This document shows, one piece after another, positions 9,158 to 17,982 of a stretch of DNA of 64,000 nt; positions within the stretch are counted from its first letter, which is position 1; each line of letters opens with the position of its first letter. The translations under genes were made by a program, and so were the position numbers. The stretch is taken from NCBI RefSeq assembly GCF_013416525.1, contig NZ_JACCEM010000010.1, positions 1 to 64,000 of the forward strand. Reading direction: 5' to 3'. This DNA is from Parapusillimonas granuli. Lineage in GTDB: Bacteria > Pseudomonadota > Gammaproteobacteria > Burkholderiales > Burkholderiaceae_B. A model generated the notes under the pieces. The model did no database searches, was not told the origin of the DNA, and was given only the letters and a program-made list of their open reading frames with translations.

Positions 9158-9972
9158 CTTCGACACCCAGCATCTGGATCATCGGCGACGTGCAGGGGTG
9201 CAGCAAGCCGCTGCACGCGCTGCTCGACCATCCCGACATCGCGAACGACAAGGACCCGACCTTCTGGTTCGCGGGGGACTTGATCAACCGCGGCCCGGAT
9301 TCCCTGGGCGCGCTGCGGACCGTCATCGGGCTGGGGGACAAGGCGGTATCGGTGCTGGGCAATCATGATCTGCATCTGCTGGGCGTGGCGGCCGGGGCGC
9401 GCAAGCCCGGCAAGTCCGACACGCTGCAGTCCATCCTGGACGCGCCCGACGCGCAGGAGCTGATCGACTGGATCCGGCATTGTCCGCTGGCGCACTACGA
9501 GCATCGGCATCTCATGGTCCACGCGGGCGTGCTGCCCAAATGGGACGTCGCCAAGACGCTGTCCCTGGCCGCCGAGGTGGAATCCGCGCTGCGCGGGCTG
9601 GACTGGAAGGAGAACCTGCGCGCGATGTACGGCAATGAGCCGTCGCAGTGGAAGGACGACCTCCACGGCGCCAAGCGCATGCGGGTCATCATCAACGCGC
9701 TGACTCGCATGCGCATGTGCAATGCGCGCGGGCACATGGAGTTCTCGCACAAGGGGGCGCCCACGAACGATGGCGAGCTCATGCCGTGGTTCGACACCCC
9801 GAACCGGATGACGCGGGGCGAGACCATCGTCTTCGGGCACTGGTCCACGCTGGGCTTGCTGATGCGGCCCGATGTGGTGTGCCTGGACACCGGCTGCGTA
9901 TGGGGGCGCCAGCTGACGGCGATGCGCCTGCATGACAGGAAGCTGGTGCAGATTCCTTGTTCGGACCGGTGA
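9154..9972 (+). CDS. apaH: Symmetrical bis(5'-nucleosyl)-tetraphosphatase
   Basis: 272 residues. The metallophosphatase motifs are intact: [21 protein letters not shown] and [13 protein letters not shown], then HAGVLPKW and VFGHWSTLG. ApaH splits diadenosine tetraphosphate into two ADP and can remove Np4-type RNA caps. The start at 9154 overlaps the end of lptG; an ATG at 9136 would add six residues. It faces plsC across a 22-base gap that contains a GC-rich hairpin. Confidence 0.96.
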   Translation: MTSTPSIWIIGDVQGCSKPLHALLDHPDIANDKDPTFWFAGDLINRGPDSLGALRTVIGLGDKAVSVLGNHDLHLLGVAAGARKPGKSDTLQSILDAPDAQELIDWIRHCPLAHYEHRHLMVHAGVLPKWDVAKTLSLAAEVESALRGLDWKENLRAMYGNEPSQWKDDLHGAKRMRVIINALTRMRMCNARGHMEFSHKGAPTNDGELMPWFDTPNRMTRGETIVFGHWSTLGLLMRPDVVCLDTGCVWGRQLTAMRLHDRKLVQIPCSDR

Positions 9973-9974
9973 CC

Positions 9975-9996
9975 AGGGGCGGCTCGGCCGGCCCCT
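9975..9996. terminator. Candidate hairpin between convergent apaH and plsC
   Basis: AGGGGC at 9975 pairs with GCCCCT at 9991, extended inward by GGC/GCC with one bulged G and a three-base loop. It lies between two convergent stop codons, its 3' arm reaching the plsC stop. There is no T-run, so intrinsic termination is uncertain. Confidence 0.35.
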
Positions 9997-10744
9997 ATGC
10001 CTCGAACGCCGATATCGCCTCGATGATCGCCGCCCGAGCCTGTTCCGCCACGCGGGCGCGGCCCTGTTCCTGGCAATAGCCGTTGCGCAGCTCCGGCAGG
10101 AACACGGCTTCCACCACCACGCCGGTCGTCCCCAGTAAATACCACAGGTTCTGCATCAGGTTCTGTTCGCCGACGAAGGCGACGTAGTCGCTGCGCCGTC
10201 CGCGATGGAAGAAGCGCAGCGCCACCGGCTGGATGTCCACATTGGCCCGGATGGCCGCGTCGAACAGACTGGAATGGAAGGGGGCGACCTCATAGCCGGG
10301 CGAAGTGGTGCCTTCCGGAAACAGGCCCACCGCCTCGCCCTGGCTGAACCGCGTCTTCATTTGATGGCCCACCGCCCGGATGGCGTGGCGGCGGCCGCGC
10401 TCGATGAACACCGTGCCGGCGCCCTCGACCAGCCAGCCGATGACGGGCCAGCGCCTGATGTCGCTCTTGGCGATGAATGCCGTCGGCCGCACGGCATTGA
10501 GCACGAAGATGTCGATCCAGGACACGTGATTGGCCACCAACATGACGGGCCCGGCCCGGCGCGCCGACCCATACACCCGTATGCCGACCCCGCACAGCAG
10601 CATCAGGCCGCGCGACCAGTGCAAGACCATATAGGAACGCATGCGCAACGGAGCGAACGGAAAAATGAGGGTGACGGATAACAGGCCCAGTACGATCCAT
10701 GTTGCGACAAAGGCGGCGCGCAACAGAAAACGCAATATGTTCAA
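9995..10744 (-). CDS. plsC: 1-acyl-sn-glycerol-3-phosphate acyltransferase
   Basis: 249 residues. An N-terminal membrane helix (about 10-32) precedes the acyltransferase domain with the catalytic NHVSWID (NHxxxxD) and the glycerophosphate-binding FPEGTTS. It makes phosphatidic acid from lysophosphatidic acid at the inner membrane. Its start lies one base after the ruvX stop, so it belongs to the yqgE-ruvX-plsC unit. In several other betaproteobacteria pyrimidine genes lie between ruvX and plsC; here they are absent. Confidence 0.93.
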   Translation of the reverse strand: MNILRFLLRAAFVATWIVLGLLSVTLIFPFAPLRMRSYMVLHWSRGLMLLCGVGIRVYGSARRAGPVMLVANHVSWIDIFVLNAVRPTAFIAKSDIRRWPVIGWLVEGAGTVFIERGRRHAIRAVGHQMKTRFSQGEAVGLFPEGTTSPGYEVAPFHSSLFDAAIRANVDIQPVALRFFHRGRRSDYVAFVGEQNLMQNLWYLLGTTGVVVEAVFLPELRNGYCQEQGRARVAEQARAAIIEAISAFEA

Positions 10745-10745
10745 G

Positions 10746-11168
10746 TCATCCCCTCGGCGGCGTCTCGTGGGAGGGGGAGAGCCCGTCCAGGTAGCGCTGC
10801 AGGATCACCGCGGCCGCCATGGCATCGTCATCGGCGTTGGTGCCCAGCGCCTGCTGGGCCTCCATGCTGGATCCGCGCTCGTCGACGAGCTCGACGTCCA
10901 GCCCATAGCGCCCGCGCAGTTGATTGGCGAAGCGGCGGCACCGCAGGCTGTGGTATTGCTCCTGGCCGTCGAGCGTCAGCGGCAGGCCCACGATGATCTT
11001 GTCGGGCCGCCATTCCGCCAGGATTTCCTCGATGCCGGCGAAGCGCTGCTCGCGCGTGGTGGAAAACAGGATGCGCAGCGGACGCGCCTGGCGCAGCAGC
11101 GTATTGCCGATGGCCACGCCGATCTTCTTGATGCCGTAATCGAAAGCCAGCAGCGTCTGGTCAGGCAT
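10746..11168 (-). CDS. ruvX: RuvX/YqgF-family Holliday junction resolvase homologue
   Basis: 140 residues, the family's usual size. It starts with LLAFDYGIKKIGVAIGN, the RNase H-like first strand bearing the catalytic Asp, followed by DKIIVGLPLTLDGQ, ELVDERGSSMEA and DDDAMAAAVILQRYL with the late acidic residues. Members process 16S rRNA 5' ends (YqgF) and resemble junction resolvases. Its 5' end overlaps the yqgE 3' end by eight bases, a conserved pairing. Confidence 0.93.
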   Translation of the reverse strand: MPDQTLLAFDYGIKKIGVAIGNTLLRQARPLRILFSTTREQRFAGIEEILAEWRPDKIIVGLPLTLDGQEQYHSLRCRRFANQLRGRYGLDVELVDERGSSMEAQQALGTNADDDAMAAAVILQRYLDGLSPSHETPPRG

Positions 11169-11754
11169 GGCCCGCGTCGCCCGCCAGCATGACGGAATCG
11201 ATGCCGAGCTGCCCCAGCGCCACTTCGTAGCGTTGGGCCGAAGGCGTGGTGAAAAGGATGTCGCGCGTGGAGGCGACGTTGAGCCAGGCGTTTTGCGCCA
11301 TTTCGCTTTCCAGCTGGCCGGCGCCCCAGCCCGCGTAGCCCAGCGTGATCAGAATCTGCTCCGGCCCCTTGCCCTGGGCGACGTCCTGCAGGATGTCGCG
11401 CGAGGTCGTCAGGGTGACGTCGCCCATCTTGATGCTGGAGCTGTAGTCGCCCGACGAGGCGTGCAGCACGAAGCCGCGATCGGTCTGGACCGGCCCGCCG
11501 AAAAACACCGGCGTGTCCCGGATGGGGCCTGTTTCAGAGGAAGGGTCGAGGTCTATGCGCTTGAGCAGGTCGCCCACGGTGATGTCGGTGGGACGATTGA
11601 TGACCAGCCCCAAGGCGCCGTGCTCGGTGTGCTCGCAAACATAGATGACCGTATTGGCCAGGTTGCCCGAGACCTTGCCCGGCATGGCCAGCAGAAGCTG
11701 GCGGGACAGGTCTATGCCCATTTCCGAATTCGGGCGTTTGGTGGCAGAGCTCAT
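11161..11754 (-). CDS. YqgE/AlgH family protein (UPF0301)
   Basis: 197 residues. The UPF0301 hallmarks are LSRQLLLAMP near the N-terminus, VIYVCEHTEHGALGLVINRP, and GYAGWGAGQLESEMAQNAWL in the C-terminal half. The biochemical role is unknown; the alginate-regulator name AlgH comes from Pseudomonas. The start at 11754 is preceded by GGAGG about seven bases upstream. It sits 44 bases downstream of the rubredoxin gene and overlaps ruvX. Confidence 0.93.
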   Translation of the reverse strand: MSSATKRPNSEMGIDLSRQLLLAMPGKVSGNLANTVIYVCEHTEHGALGLVINRPTDITVGDLLKRIDLDPSSETGPIRDTPVFFGGPVQTDRGFVLHASSGDYSSSIKMGDVTLTTSRDILQDVAQGKGPEQILITLGYAGWGAGQLESEMAQNAWLNVASTRDILFTTPSAQRYEVALGQLGIDSVMLAGDAGHA

Positions 11755-11798
11755 GACTTACCCTCCGGGGCGGCAAAATCGGCCTTTGGCGGCTTGGC

Positions 11799-11963
11799 TT
11801 ATACCTCGATCAACTCGAAATCCTCTTTCCGGGCGCCGCATTCGGGGCATACCCAGTTCGGAGGAACGTCTTCCCAGCGCGTTCCGGGCGCAATGCCTTC
11901 TTCGGGCAGCCCGGCCTCTTCATCATAGATCCACCCACAAATCAAACACATCCACGTACGCAT
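11799..11963 (-). CDS. Rubredoxin
   Basis: A 54-residue gene. The protein begins MRTWMCLICGWIYDEEAG and ends with WVCPECGARKEDFELIEV. The two CxxCG knuckles (residues 6-10 and 39-43) bind one iron in the rubredoxin fold, and PGTRWEDVPPNWVCP is the standard linker. It serves as a small one-electron carrier in the cytoplasm. It is divergent from the thiD-like gene and leads the yqgE-ruvX-plsC strand, an order found in related betaproteobacteria. Confidence 0.96.
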   Translation of the reverse strand: MRTWMCLICGWIYDEEAGLPEEGIAPGTRWEDVPPNWVCPECGARKEDFELIEV

Positions 11964-12050
11964 GTCATGTTACTCACTGATAATTACAAATTCAAAACCC
12001 GGCGGATCCTGAGCGCTTCAATTAGAATGGGGCCAATATTACTAAACCCA

Positions 12051-12911
12051 ATGGCTTCGTCTAAGATATTAACCAAAGATTGCGCCAAACTTTTACCGAC
12101 CCGCCTCGCTGTGCACGTTTCAAACCCACCTCTAGTCCTTATTTTCGGCCCCCTCGACCCCAGCGGGTCGAGTAGCCTGCCTGCCGACGCGGTTACCTGC
12201 TCGGCCCTGGGCTGCCACGCGCTCTGCACCCTGACGGCGCTGACCGTCCAGGACACCGCCCGGACCGAGGAAATACAGCCCGTCGCGCCCGAGCTCATCG
12301 ACGACCAGGCGCGCTGCCTGCTCGAAGACATGACGGTCCAGGCCATCAAGGTGGGGCCGCTTTATTCGGCCGAATCGGCAAGTGTACTCGCTCAGATCGC
12401 CGCGGATTACAGCCACGTCCCCCTGGTGCTGCATTTGCAGCGCCTGCCCGACAGCGGGCTGAACAGCGAGCTCGAAGAAGAAGACCTGCTGCTGGCGGTG
12501 TTCGAACTCTTGCTGCCGCAGACCGACATCGTGGTCGCGGACCACCACATGCTGGAACACTGGCATGCCCAGGGCATGTTCGGCGACATCGACGCCGATC
12601 GCCCGGCCGAAGCGCTCCTGCAATACGGGGCCAAATGGGTGCTGAGCACCGGCGCCCCGCTGCGCGCCGGCCAGGGCAGCTACCTGCTGCAGGGGCCGGA
12701 CCGCGAAACGGCCACCTGGCCCTGGCATGCGCCCGCGAACCGGCTGCTCGACGCAGACGGCCCCCTGTGCTGCGCCATCACGGCCGCGCTGGCGCAAGGG
12801 CGCGACATGCCCGGTGCCGTCGAGTCCGCCATCAACGCCTCCGCGGCCTTCACCGCGCGCCATTTCCAGCCGGGAATGGGCCAGCGCCTGATCAACCGGT
12901 CCGCGGCATGA
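12051..12911 (+). CDS. ThiD-related ribokinase-fold protein, apparently a catalytically degenerate homologue
   Basis: 286 residues from the ATG at 12051, of ThiD length and in the ThiD position beside rubredoxin and thiE. Alignable stretches include LPADAVTCSALGCHALCTLTALTVQDT, IDDQARCLLEDM, IKVGPLYSAESA and the end FQPGMGQRLINR. The motifs needed for hydroxymethylpyrimidine phosphorylation are gone: DPSGGAG-IQAD reads DPSGSSSLPAD, the DPV(M/L) strand reads LHLQRLP, TPN reads VADHH, and the anion-hole G(S/T)GCT reads DADGPLCCA. The frame is intact, so this looks like a pseudoenzyme rather than a pseudogene. The true start is uncertain; a later GTG is possible. The stop overlaps the thiE start by four bases. 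Confidence 0.7.
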   Translation: MASSKILTKDCAKLLPTRLAVHVSNPPLVLIFGPLDPSGSSSLPADAVTCSALGCHALCTLTALTVQDTARTEEIQPVAPELIDDQARCLLEDMTVQAIKVGPLYSAESASVLAQIAADYSHVPLVLHLQRLPDSGLNSELEEEDLLLAVFELLLPQTDIVVADHHMLEHWHAQGMFGDIDADRPAEALLQYGAKWVLSTGAPLRAGQGSYLLQGPDRETATWPWHAPANRLLDADGPLCCAITAALAQGRDMPGAVESAINASAAFTARHFQPGMGQRLINRSAA

Positions 12912-13558
12912 ATACCGAACTGCGTTTCCCACGGGGCCTCTACGGCATCACGCCCGAATGGGACGACACCGATCGCCTGCTGGAAGGCATCGGCGCCGCC
13001 GCCCGGGGCGGAATGGCCGCGCTGCAATGGCGCCGCAAAACCATCGCGCCCGGCGACCGTGTCGCCCAGGCCCGCCGCGTCGCCGAACTCTGCCGCCGGC
13101 TGGGCCTGCCGTGCATCATCAACGACGATTGGCGCCTGGCCGCCCTGGTCGACGCCGACGGCGTCCACCTGGGCAAGGAAGACGGCAGCATCGTCCAGGC
13201 CAGGCTGGCCCTGGGCCCGGAAAAAATCATCGGCTGCTCCTGCTATGACGACCCGGCGCTCGCCGAAAAAGCGCTACAGGCCGACGTCGACTACGTCGCC
13301 TTCGGGGCGGTCTACCCGTCCACGGTCAAACCCCAGGCGGTCAAGGCGACGCTGGACCACATCCGCCAGGGCCGCCGGCTCGTGGAAGGCGGCCCCGCCC
13401 GGCCACGCCCGGCCATCGTGGCGATAGGCGGCATCACGGCCGACAACGCCGCTCCCGTCATCCTGGCGGGCGCCGACAGCATCGCGGTCATCAGCGGGCT
13501 GTTCGGAACGCCCGACATCCAGGCCGCGGCGTCCCGCTGCAGCGCCCTGTTCGGCTGA
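12908..13558 (+). CDS. thiE: Thiamine-phosphate synthase
   Basis: 216 residues. Family motifs are in order: ALQWRRK (usually VQLRxK), CIINDDWRLAALVDADGVHLGKED, IIGCSCYDD, YVAFGAVYPSTVKP and the phosphate-binding VAIGGITADNA with GADSIAVISGLF. It joins the pyrimidine and thiazole phosphates to make thiamine phosphate. Unlike its overlapping upstream neighbour, it keeps the expected active-site residues. A 74-base gap separates it from hemL. Confidence 0.92.
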   Translation: MNTELRFPRGLYGITPEWDDTDRLLEGIGAAARGGMAALQWRRKTIAPGDRVAQARRVAELCRRLGLPCIINDDWRLAALVDADGVHLGKEDGSIVQARLALGPEKIIGCSCYDDPALAEKALQADVDYVAFGAVYPSTVKPQAVKATLDHIRQGRRLVEGGPARPRPAIVAIGGITADNAAPVILAGADSIAVISGLFGTPDIQAAASRCSALFG

Positions 13559-13632
13559 CCCGCCGCCCGCCCGGTTCGGGCATTCGAGCTTGGGTTATCC
13601 TATAGGCCCTTCCGCTACGAGTGTTCTGAACC

Positions 13633-14910
13633 ATGTCACGCAATACTGAACTTTTCGACCGCGCCTGTCGCACCATACCCGGCGGCGTCAATTCTCCCGT
13701 GCGCGCATTCCGCTCCGTGGGAGGGTCGCCGCGCTTCATCAAGCGGGCTCAGGGGCCTTATGTATGGGACGCCGACGGCCAGCGGTACATAGACTACGTC
13801 GGCTCCTGGGGGCCGGCCATCCTGGGCCATGCCCACCCGGAAGTCATCCGGGCCGTCCAGGAGGCGGCGGTCGACGGCCTGTCGTTCGGCGCGCCCACCG
13901 AGGCCGAGATCGAAATCGCGGAAGCCATCGCGGCACGCATCCCGTCCATCGAAAAGCTGCGCCTGGTCAGCTCCGGCACCGAGGCCACCATGAGCGCCAT
14001 CCGCCTGGCGCGCGGGTACACGGGGCGGTCGCGCATCGTCAAGTTCGAAGGCTGCTACCACGGGCATGCCGACAGCCTGCTGGTCAAGGCCGGCTCCGGC
14101 ATGCTCACTTTCGGCAACCCGACGTCCTCGGGCGTGCCCGTCGAGTTCATCCAGCATACGCTGGTGCTGGACTACAACAAGCTGGAAGCGGTCGAGGCCG
14201 CGTTCAAGGAATATGGCGCCGAGATCGCCTGCGTGATCGTCGAACCCGTCGCGGGCAACATGAACCTGGTCAAGCCGCTGCCCGGCTTCCTGGAGGGGCT
14301 GCGCGCGCTTTGCACCCAGTACGGGGCGCTGCTGATTTTCGATGAAGTCATGACCGGTTTTCGCGCGGGCCCGCAAGGGGTGCAGGGCCTGATGGGCATC
14401 ACGCCCGACCTCACCACTCTGGCCAAGGTGATCGGCGGCGGCATGCCGGTGGGGGCTTTCGGCGGGCGGGCCGACATCATGGAGCATATCGCGCCTTTGG
14501 GCGGGGTCTACCAGGCCGGTACGCTGTCGGGCAATCCGGTCGCGGTGGCGGCGGGGCTGACGACGCTGAAGCTGCTGGCCGAACCGGGCTTCTACGAGCG
14601 GCTGTCCGAACAGACTCGCAAGCTGGCCGAAGGGCTGGCCGAACGCGGCCGCGCCGCGGGCGTGGCCGTCAGCGGCGACTATGTGGGCGGGATGTTCGGG
14701 CTGTACTTCCGCGACGCCATCCCGACGACGTTCGATGAAATGTCGGAATGCAATATCGAGCTCTTCAAACGGTTCTTCCACGGCATGCTGATCCGGGGCG
14801 TGCACTTCGCGCCCTCAGCCTTCGAGGCCGGCTTCGTGTCGGCCGCCCATGACGATGCCGTCATCGCGGAGACTCTGGCGATCGCCGAAGAGGTATTCGC
14901 CAAGCTCTGA
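13633..14910 (+). CDS. hemL: Glutamate-1-semialdehyde 2,1-aminomutase
   Basis: 425 residues, the normal HemL length. It opens [23 protein letters not shown], includes [33 protein letters not shown], and the PLP lysine in [18 protein letters not shown] near residue 265. It forms 5-aminolevulinate from glutamate-1-semialdehyde in the C5 route to haem. A strong hairpin follows the stop. Confidence 0.97.
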   Translation: MSRNTELFDRACRTIPGGVNSPVRAFRSVGGSPRFIKRAQGPYVWDADGQRYIDYVGSWGPAILGHAHPEVIRAVQEAAVDGLSFGAPTEAEIEIAEAIAARIPSIEKLRLVSSGTEATMSAIRLARGYTGRSRIVKFEGCYHGHADSLLVKAGSGMLTFGNPTSSGVPVEFIQHTLVLDYNKLEAVEAAFKEYGAEIACVIVEPVAGNMNLVKPLPGFLEGLRALCTQYGALLIFDEVMTGFRAGPQGVQGLMGITPDLTTLAKVIGGGMPVGAFGGRADIMEHIAPLGGVYQAGTLSGNPVAVAAGLTTLKLLAEPGFYERLSEQTRKLAEGLAERGRAAGVAVSGDYVGGMFGLYFRDAIPTTFDEMSECNIELFKRFFHGMLIRGVHFAPSAFEAGFVSAAHDDAVIAETLAIAEEVFAKL

Positions 14911-14921
14911 CGCGGCAAGCG

Positions 14922-14963
14922 GCCAGGCGCCCGCACGGGCTGTGATTCGTGCGGGCGCCTGGC
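14922..14963. terminator. Hairpin between convergent hemL and Rid-family gene
   Basis: A perfect 15-base inverted repeat: GCCAGGCGCCCGCAC at 14922-14936 and its complement at 14949-14963, with a 12-base loop. It lies between the hemL stop and the stop of the opposite-strand gene at 14977, so it can end transcription from both sides, although neither side has a long T-run. Confidence 0.7.
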
Positions 14964-14976
14964 TCTCATGGCCCCA

Positions 14977-15381
14977 TCAGGCGGGCACCACCGCCGTAAC
15001 CTCGATTTCGACGCGCGCCCGGTCCTCGATCAGATCCGAGACCTCGATGGCGGTCATGGCCGGGAAATGGCGGCCGATGATCTCCCGGTAGTGATGCCCG
15101 ACCTCCCGCAACGCCGCGGCATACTCCTTCTTGTCGCAGACATACCATGTCATCCGCGTGATGTGCTCCGGCCCCGCGCCCCCCTCCCTCAGGATGTCCA
15201 CGATATTCCGCAGCGTCTGCCCCACCTGTTCGGCGAAGTCGTCCGTCTCGAACTGCTGCTGCGCATTCCAGCCCACCTGCCCGCCCACGAAAATCAGGCG
15301 GCTGCCCGCCGTCATTTCCGTCATGATCGCGTTCGAATAACCGCGCGGCTCCATCCAGCTGGGGGGTTGCAAAATCTTCAT
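14977..15381 (-). CDS. Rid (YjgF/YER057c/UK114) family protein
   Basis: 134 residues from the start at 15381 (an upstream ATG at 15411 adds ten unconserved residues). The Rid fold is recognisable from IFVGGQVGWNA, QTLRNIVDILREGGAGPEHITRMTWYVCD and RVEIEVTAV. In E. coli RidA the imine-hydrolysing Arg105 sits in FPARSCVEV; the matching segment here is FPAMTAIEV with Met109, so the key arginine is missing, as I recall for the non-RidA Rid subfamilies. It is the last gene of the aryl-CoA cluster, 22 bases after the CoA ligase, which suggests a role on an amino- or imino-ring intermediate. Confidence 0.88.
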   Translation of the reverse strand: MKILQPPSWMEPRGYSNAIMTEMTAGSRLIFVGGQVGWNAQQQFETDDFAEQVGQTLRNIVDILREGGAGPEHITRMTWYVCDKKEYAAALREVGHHYREIIGRHFPAMTAIEVSDLIEDRARVEIEVTAVVPA

Positions 15382-15403
15382 GCCTCGATCCTCATGCAAA
15401 CAA

Positions 15404-17050
15404 TCAAACATTCTTGGCCCGCAGCACGAACCGCTGCAGCTTGCCGGTTTCCGTCCGGGGCAGGCCGTCCACGAATTCGACCTCGCGCGGATACTTGTAA
15501 GGGGCGATCACCGCTTTCACGTGGTCCTGCAGCGCCTTGACCATGGCCGCATCCCGTTCGAAACCCGGCTTGAGCACCACGAAAGCCTTCACGATCATCC
15601 CGCGGTCCGGATCCGGAGCGCCCACCACCCCGCACTCCTGCACGGCTTCGTGCAGCAGCAAGGCGCCCTCCACCTCGGGGCCGGCGATGTTGTAGCCGGA
15701 CGAGACGATCATGTCGTCATTGCGCGCCTGGTAATAGAAATAGCCGTCCTCGTCCATCGCGAAGGTATCGCCGGGCAGGTTCCAGCCGTTCTGGACGAAC
15801 GCCCGCTGCCGGTCATCGCTCAGGTAGCGGCATCCGGTCGGCCCCTTGACCGCCAGACGCCCCACCACCCCCGGCCCGACGGGCAGGAGGTTCTCGTCCA
15901 CCACCTGCGCCACATAGCCCGGAACGGCCTTGCCGATCGCCCCGCGGCGCACCTGGTCGCCCGCGCTGGAGACATAGACGTGGATCATTTCCGTACCGCC
16001 GATGCCGTCTATCATTTCGATGCCCGTCGCCTGCTTCCAGAGCTGGCGCGTCGCATTGGGCAGGGCCTCGCCCGCCGACACCGTATTGCGCAGGGTGGAA
16101 AGGTCGTATTTGCCCACGAGCGCCGCCATCTGCCTGTAGAAGGTGGGCGCCGTGAAGGTCATGGTCGCGCCGAAGTCCTGGACCGTGGCCAGCAGTTCAT
16201 CCGGCGTCATGCGCTCGGCCAGCACCGCCGAGGCGCCCACGCGCAACGGAAAGCACAGCAGGCCGCCCAGCCCGAAGGTGAAGGCCAGGGGCGGCGTGCC
16301 GCACACGATCTCGTCTTCGCCCATGTTCAGGATATGGCGCGAAAAGGTGTCGCACATCGCCAGCACGTCACGGTGAAAATGCATGCAGCCCTTGGGCATG
16401 CCCGTGGTGCCGCTCGTGAAGGCGATCAGGCAGACGTCGTCGACGGCCGTGTCGCAAGGCGTGAATGCGCCGGATTTCTGCGCGGCGAGCGAGTCCAGGC
16501 TGTTGGGCGCCTCGTCGTGGAAATACAGGACCTGGCGCAATTCGCGGCAGTACGAGGGATGCTGGTCGTCCAGGCAGTGTTCGACTTCCTCGGCCAGGCG
16601 CCTGTCGCACAGGACGGCGTGGATCTGGGCTTTTTCTATGGCTTTCTTCAACTCGCCGGCCCGCAGCAGCGGCATGGTGGGCACGGTGACCAGGCCCGCC
16701 TTCACCGCCGCCAGCCAGGACGCCGCCATCATCACGTTGTTGGGGCCCCGCAGCAGGATGCGATTGCCGGGCCGCAAGCCCATATCCTCGGCCAGCACTT
16801 GCGCGATGCGGTTGGTCAGCAGCATCAGCTCGGAATAGGTCATGCCGCGCTTGCCGCCGCCTTCGCGCCAGCGCAACGCGATCCGGTCGCCGCGCCCCCG
16901 CGCCACGTGCTCGTCCACCAGCGCGGCGGCGCAATTGAGCCGCGCCGGATACGCCACGTCGGGATTGCCGTCCAGCAGCAATTCCGGCCACTCCTCGGGC
17001 GGCGGCAGGTGGTCGCGCGCAAAGGTATCGACATGCCCTGATCTTTCCAT
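15404..17050 (-). CDS. Aryl-CoA ligase, 2-aminobenzoate/benzoate-CoA ligase type
   Basis: 548 residues of the acyl/aryl-CoA synthetase (ANL) superfamily. The ATP-binding P-loop [22 protein letters not shown] is near residue 200, IGGTEM marks the A5 motif, and the catalytic lysine lies in [11 protein letters not shown] near residue 540. It most resembles the benzoate-CoA and 2-aminobenzoate-CoA ligase group, which activates aromatic acids to CoA thioesters with ATP-to-AMP cleavage. Neighbours (monooxygenase/reductase, crotonase, SDR, Rid) favour 2-aminobenzoate or salicylate as substrate. It starts 56 bases after the crotonase gene. Confidence 0.85.
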   Translation of the reverse strand: MERSGHVDTFARDHLPPPEEWPELLLDGNPDVAYPARLNCAAALVDEHVARGRGDRIALRWREGGGKRGMTYSELMLLTNRIAQVLAEDMGLRPGNRILLRGPNNVMMAASWLAAVKAGLVTVPTMPLLRAGELKKAIEKAQIHAVLCDRRLAEEVEHCLDDQHPSYCRELRQVLYFHDEAPNSLDSLAAQKSGAFTPCDTAVDDVCLIAFTSGTTGMPKGCMHFHRDVLAMCDTFSRHILNMGEDEIVCGTPPLAFTFGLGGLLCFPLRVGASAVLAERMTPDELLATVQDFGATMTFTAPTFYRQMAALVGKYDLSTLRNTVSAGEALPNATRQLWKQATGIEMIDGIGGTEMIHVYVSSAGDQVRRGAIGKAVPGYVAQVVDENLLPVGPGVVGRLAVKGPTGCRYLSDDRQRAFVQNGWNLPGDTFAMDEDGYFYYQARNDDMIVSSGYNIAGPEVEGALLLHEAVQECGVVGAPDPDRGMIVKAFVVLKPGFERDAAMVKALQDHVKAVIAPYKYPREVEFVDGLPRTETGKLQRFVLRAKNV

Positions 17051-17106
17051 TCCTTGCTCCTGTCTCGTTCAGCGCCCGGCTGCGCCGTCACGCCCCATGG
17101 CCGGCC

Positions 17107-17958
17107 TCAATCCCCCTGGAATACGGGCTTCTGCCTGGCGACGAAGGCGTCGTATGCACGCACGAAATCGCGGGTCTGCATGCAGATGGCCTGCGCCTCG
17201 GCCTCGGCCTCGATGGCTTCGTCGACGCCCATGTTCCATTCCTGATGCAGCAGCTTCTTGGTCATGCCGTGGGCGAAGCTGGGACCGTCGGCGAGCTGGC
17301 GCGCCAGCTTCCGCGCCTGGTCCAGGACCTGGCCGGGCTCATGCAGGCTGTTGAAGAAGCCCCAGGCCAGGCCCTCGTCGGCGCTCATGGAGCGGCCGGT
17401 ATACAGCAATTCGGAAGCCCTGCCCTGCCCGATCATGCGGGGCAGCAGGGTGCAGGCGCCCATGTCCGCGCCGGCCAGCCCGACCCGCGTGAACAGGAAG
17501 GCGGTCTTGGCGCGCGCCGTGCCCAGGCGCATGTCGGACGCCAGCGCGATCATGGCGCCGGCCCCGGCGCAGACGCCGTCGACGGCGGCGACGATGGGCT
17601 GCGGACACGCCCGCATGGCCTTGACCAGGTCGCCCGTCATGCGGGTGAAGTCCAGGAGTTCGGGCATGGACATGCGCGTCAGCGGGCCGATGATTTCATG
17701 CACGTCGCCGCCGGAGCAGAAGTTCCCGCCGGCGCCGGTCACGACCACGCACTTGATGTCGGTGGCATAGACCAGCGCGCGAAACAGGTCGCGCAGCTCG
17801 GCGTAGGAATCGAAGGTCAGCGGGTTCTTGCGCTCGGGCCGGTTCAAGGTGATGGTGGCCACCTTGCCGTCCTGGTCGGCTTCCCAAAGAAAGTTGCGCG
17901 CCTGGTATGCGGCGCAGGGGCGCTTGTGGTGCGCCATGGTGTGTACGGTCTGTTCCAT
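17107..17958 (-). CDS. Crotonase-superfamily protein (annotated enoyl-CoA hydratase family)
   Basis: 283 residues. The crotonase fold is clear from [22 protein letters not shown], the oxyanion-hole [10 protein letters not shown] (79-88) and [16 protein letters not shown]. The two acid residues of true hydratases (Glu144 and Glu164 in the rat enzyme) are absent: the first position is Met136 in GAGAM and the second falls in FLFTRVG. An aspartate occurs in [14 protein letters not shown] (164 onward). It therefore may not hydrate a double bond; ring-cleaving hydrolases such as BadI are also crotonases. It lies between the SDR and CoA ligase genes in the aromatic-CoA operon. Confidence 0.82.
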   Translation of the reverse strand: MEQTVHTMAHHKRPCAAYQARNFLWEADQDGKVATITLNRPERKNPLTFDSYAELRDLFRALVYATDIKCVVVTGAGGNFCSGGDVHEIIGPLTRMSMPELLDFTRMTGDLVKAMRACPQPIVAAVDGVCAGAGAMIALASDMRLGTARAKTAFLFTRVGLAGADMGACTLLPRMIGQGRASELLYTGRSMSADEGLAWGFFNSLHEPGQVLDQARKLARQLADGPSFAHGMTKKLLHQEWNMGVDEAIEAEAEAQAICMQTRDFVRAYDAFVARQKPVFQGD

Positions 17959-17982
17959 GTTTTCTCCTTCCCGGGCGGGCCT

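Noticed and set aside
13569-13581. Hairpin GCCCG-GTT-CGGGC between thiE and hemL
   Set aside because: Five pairs with a three-base loop and no T-run; too weak to call a terminator.
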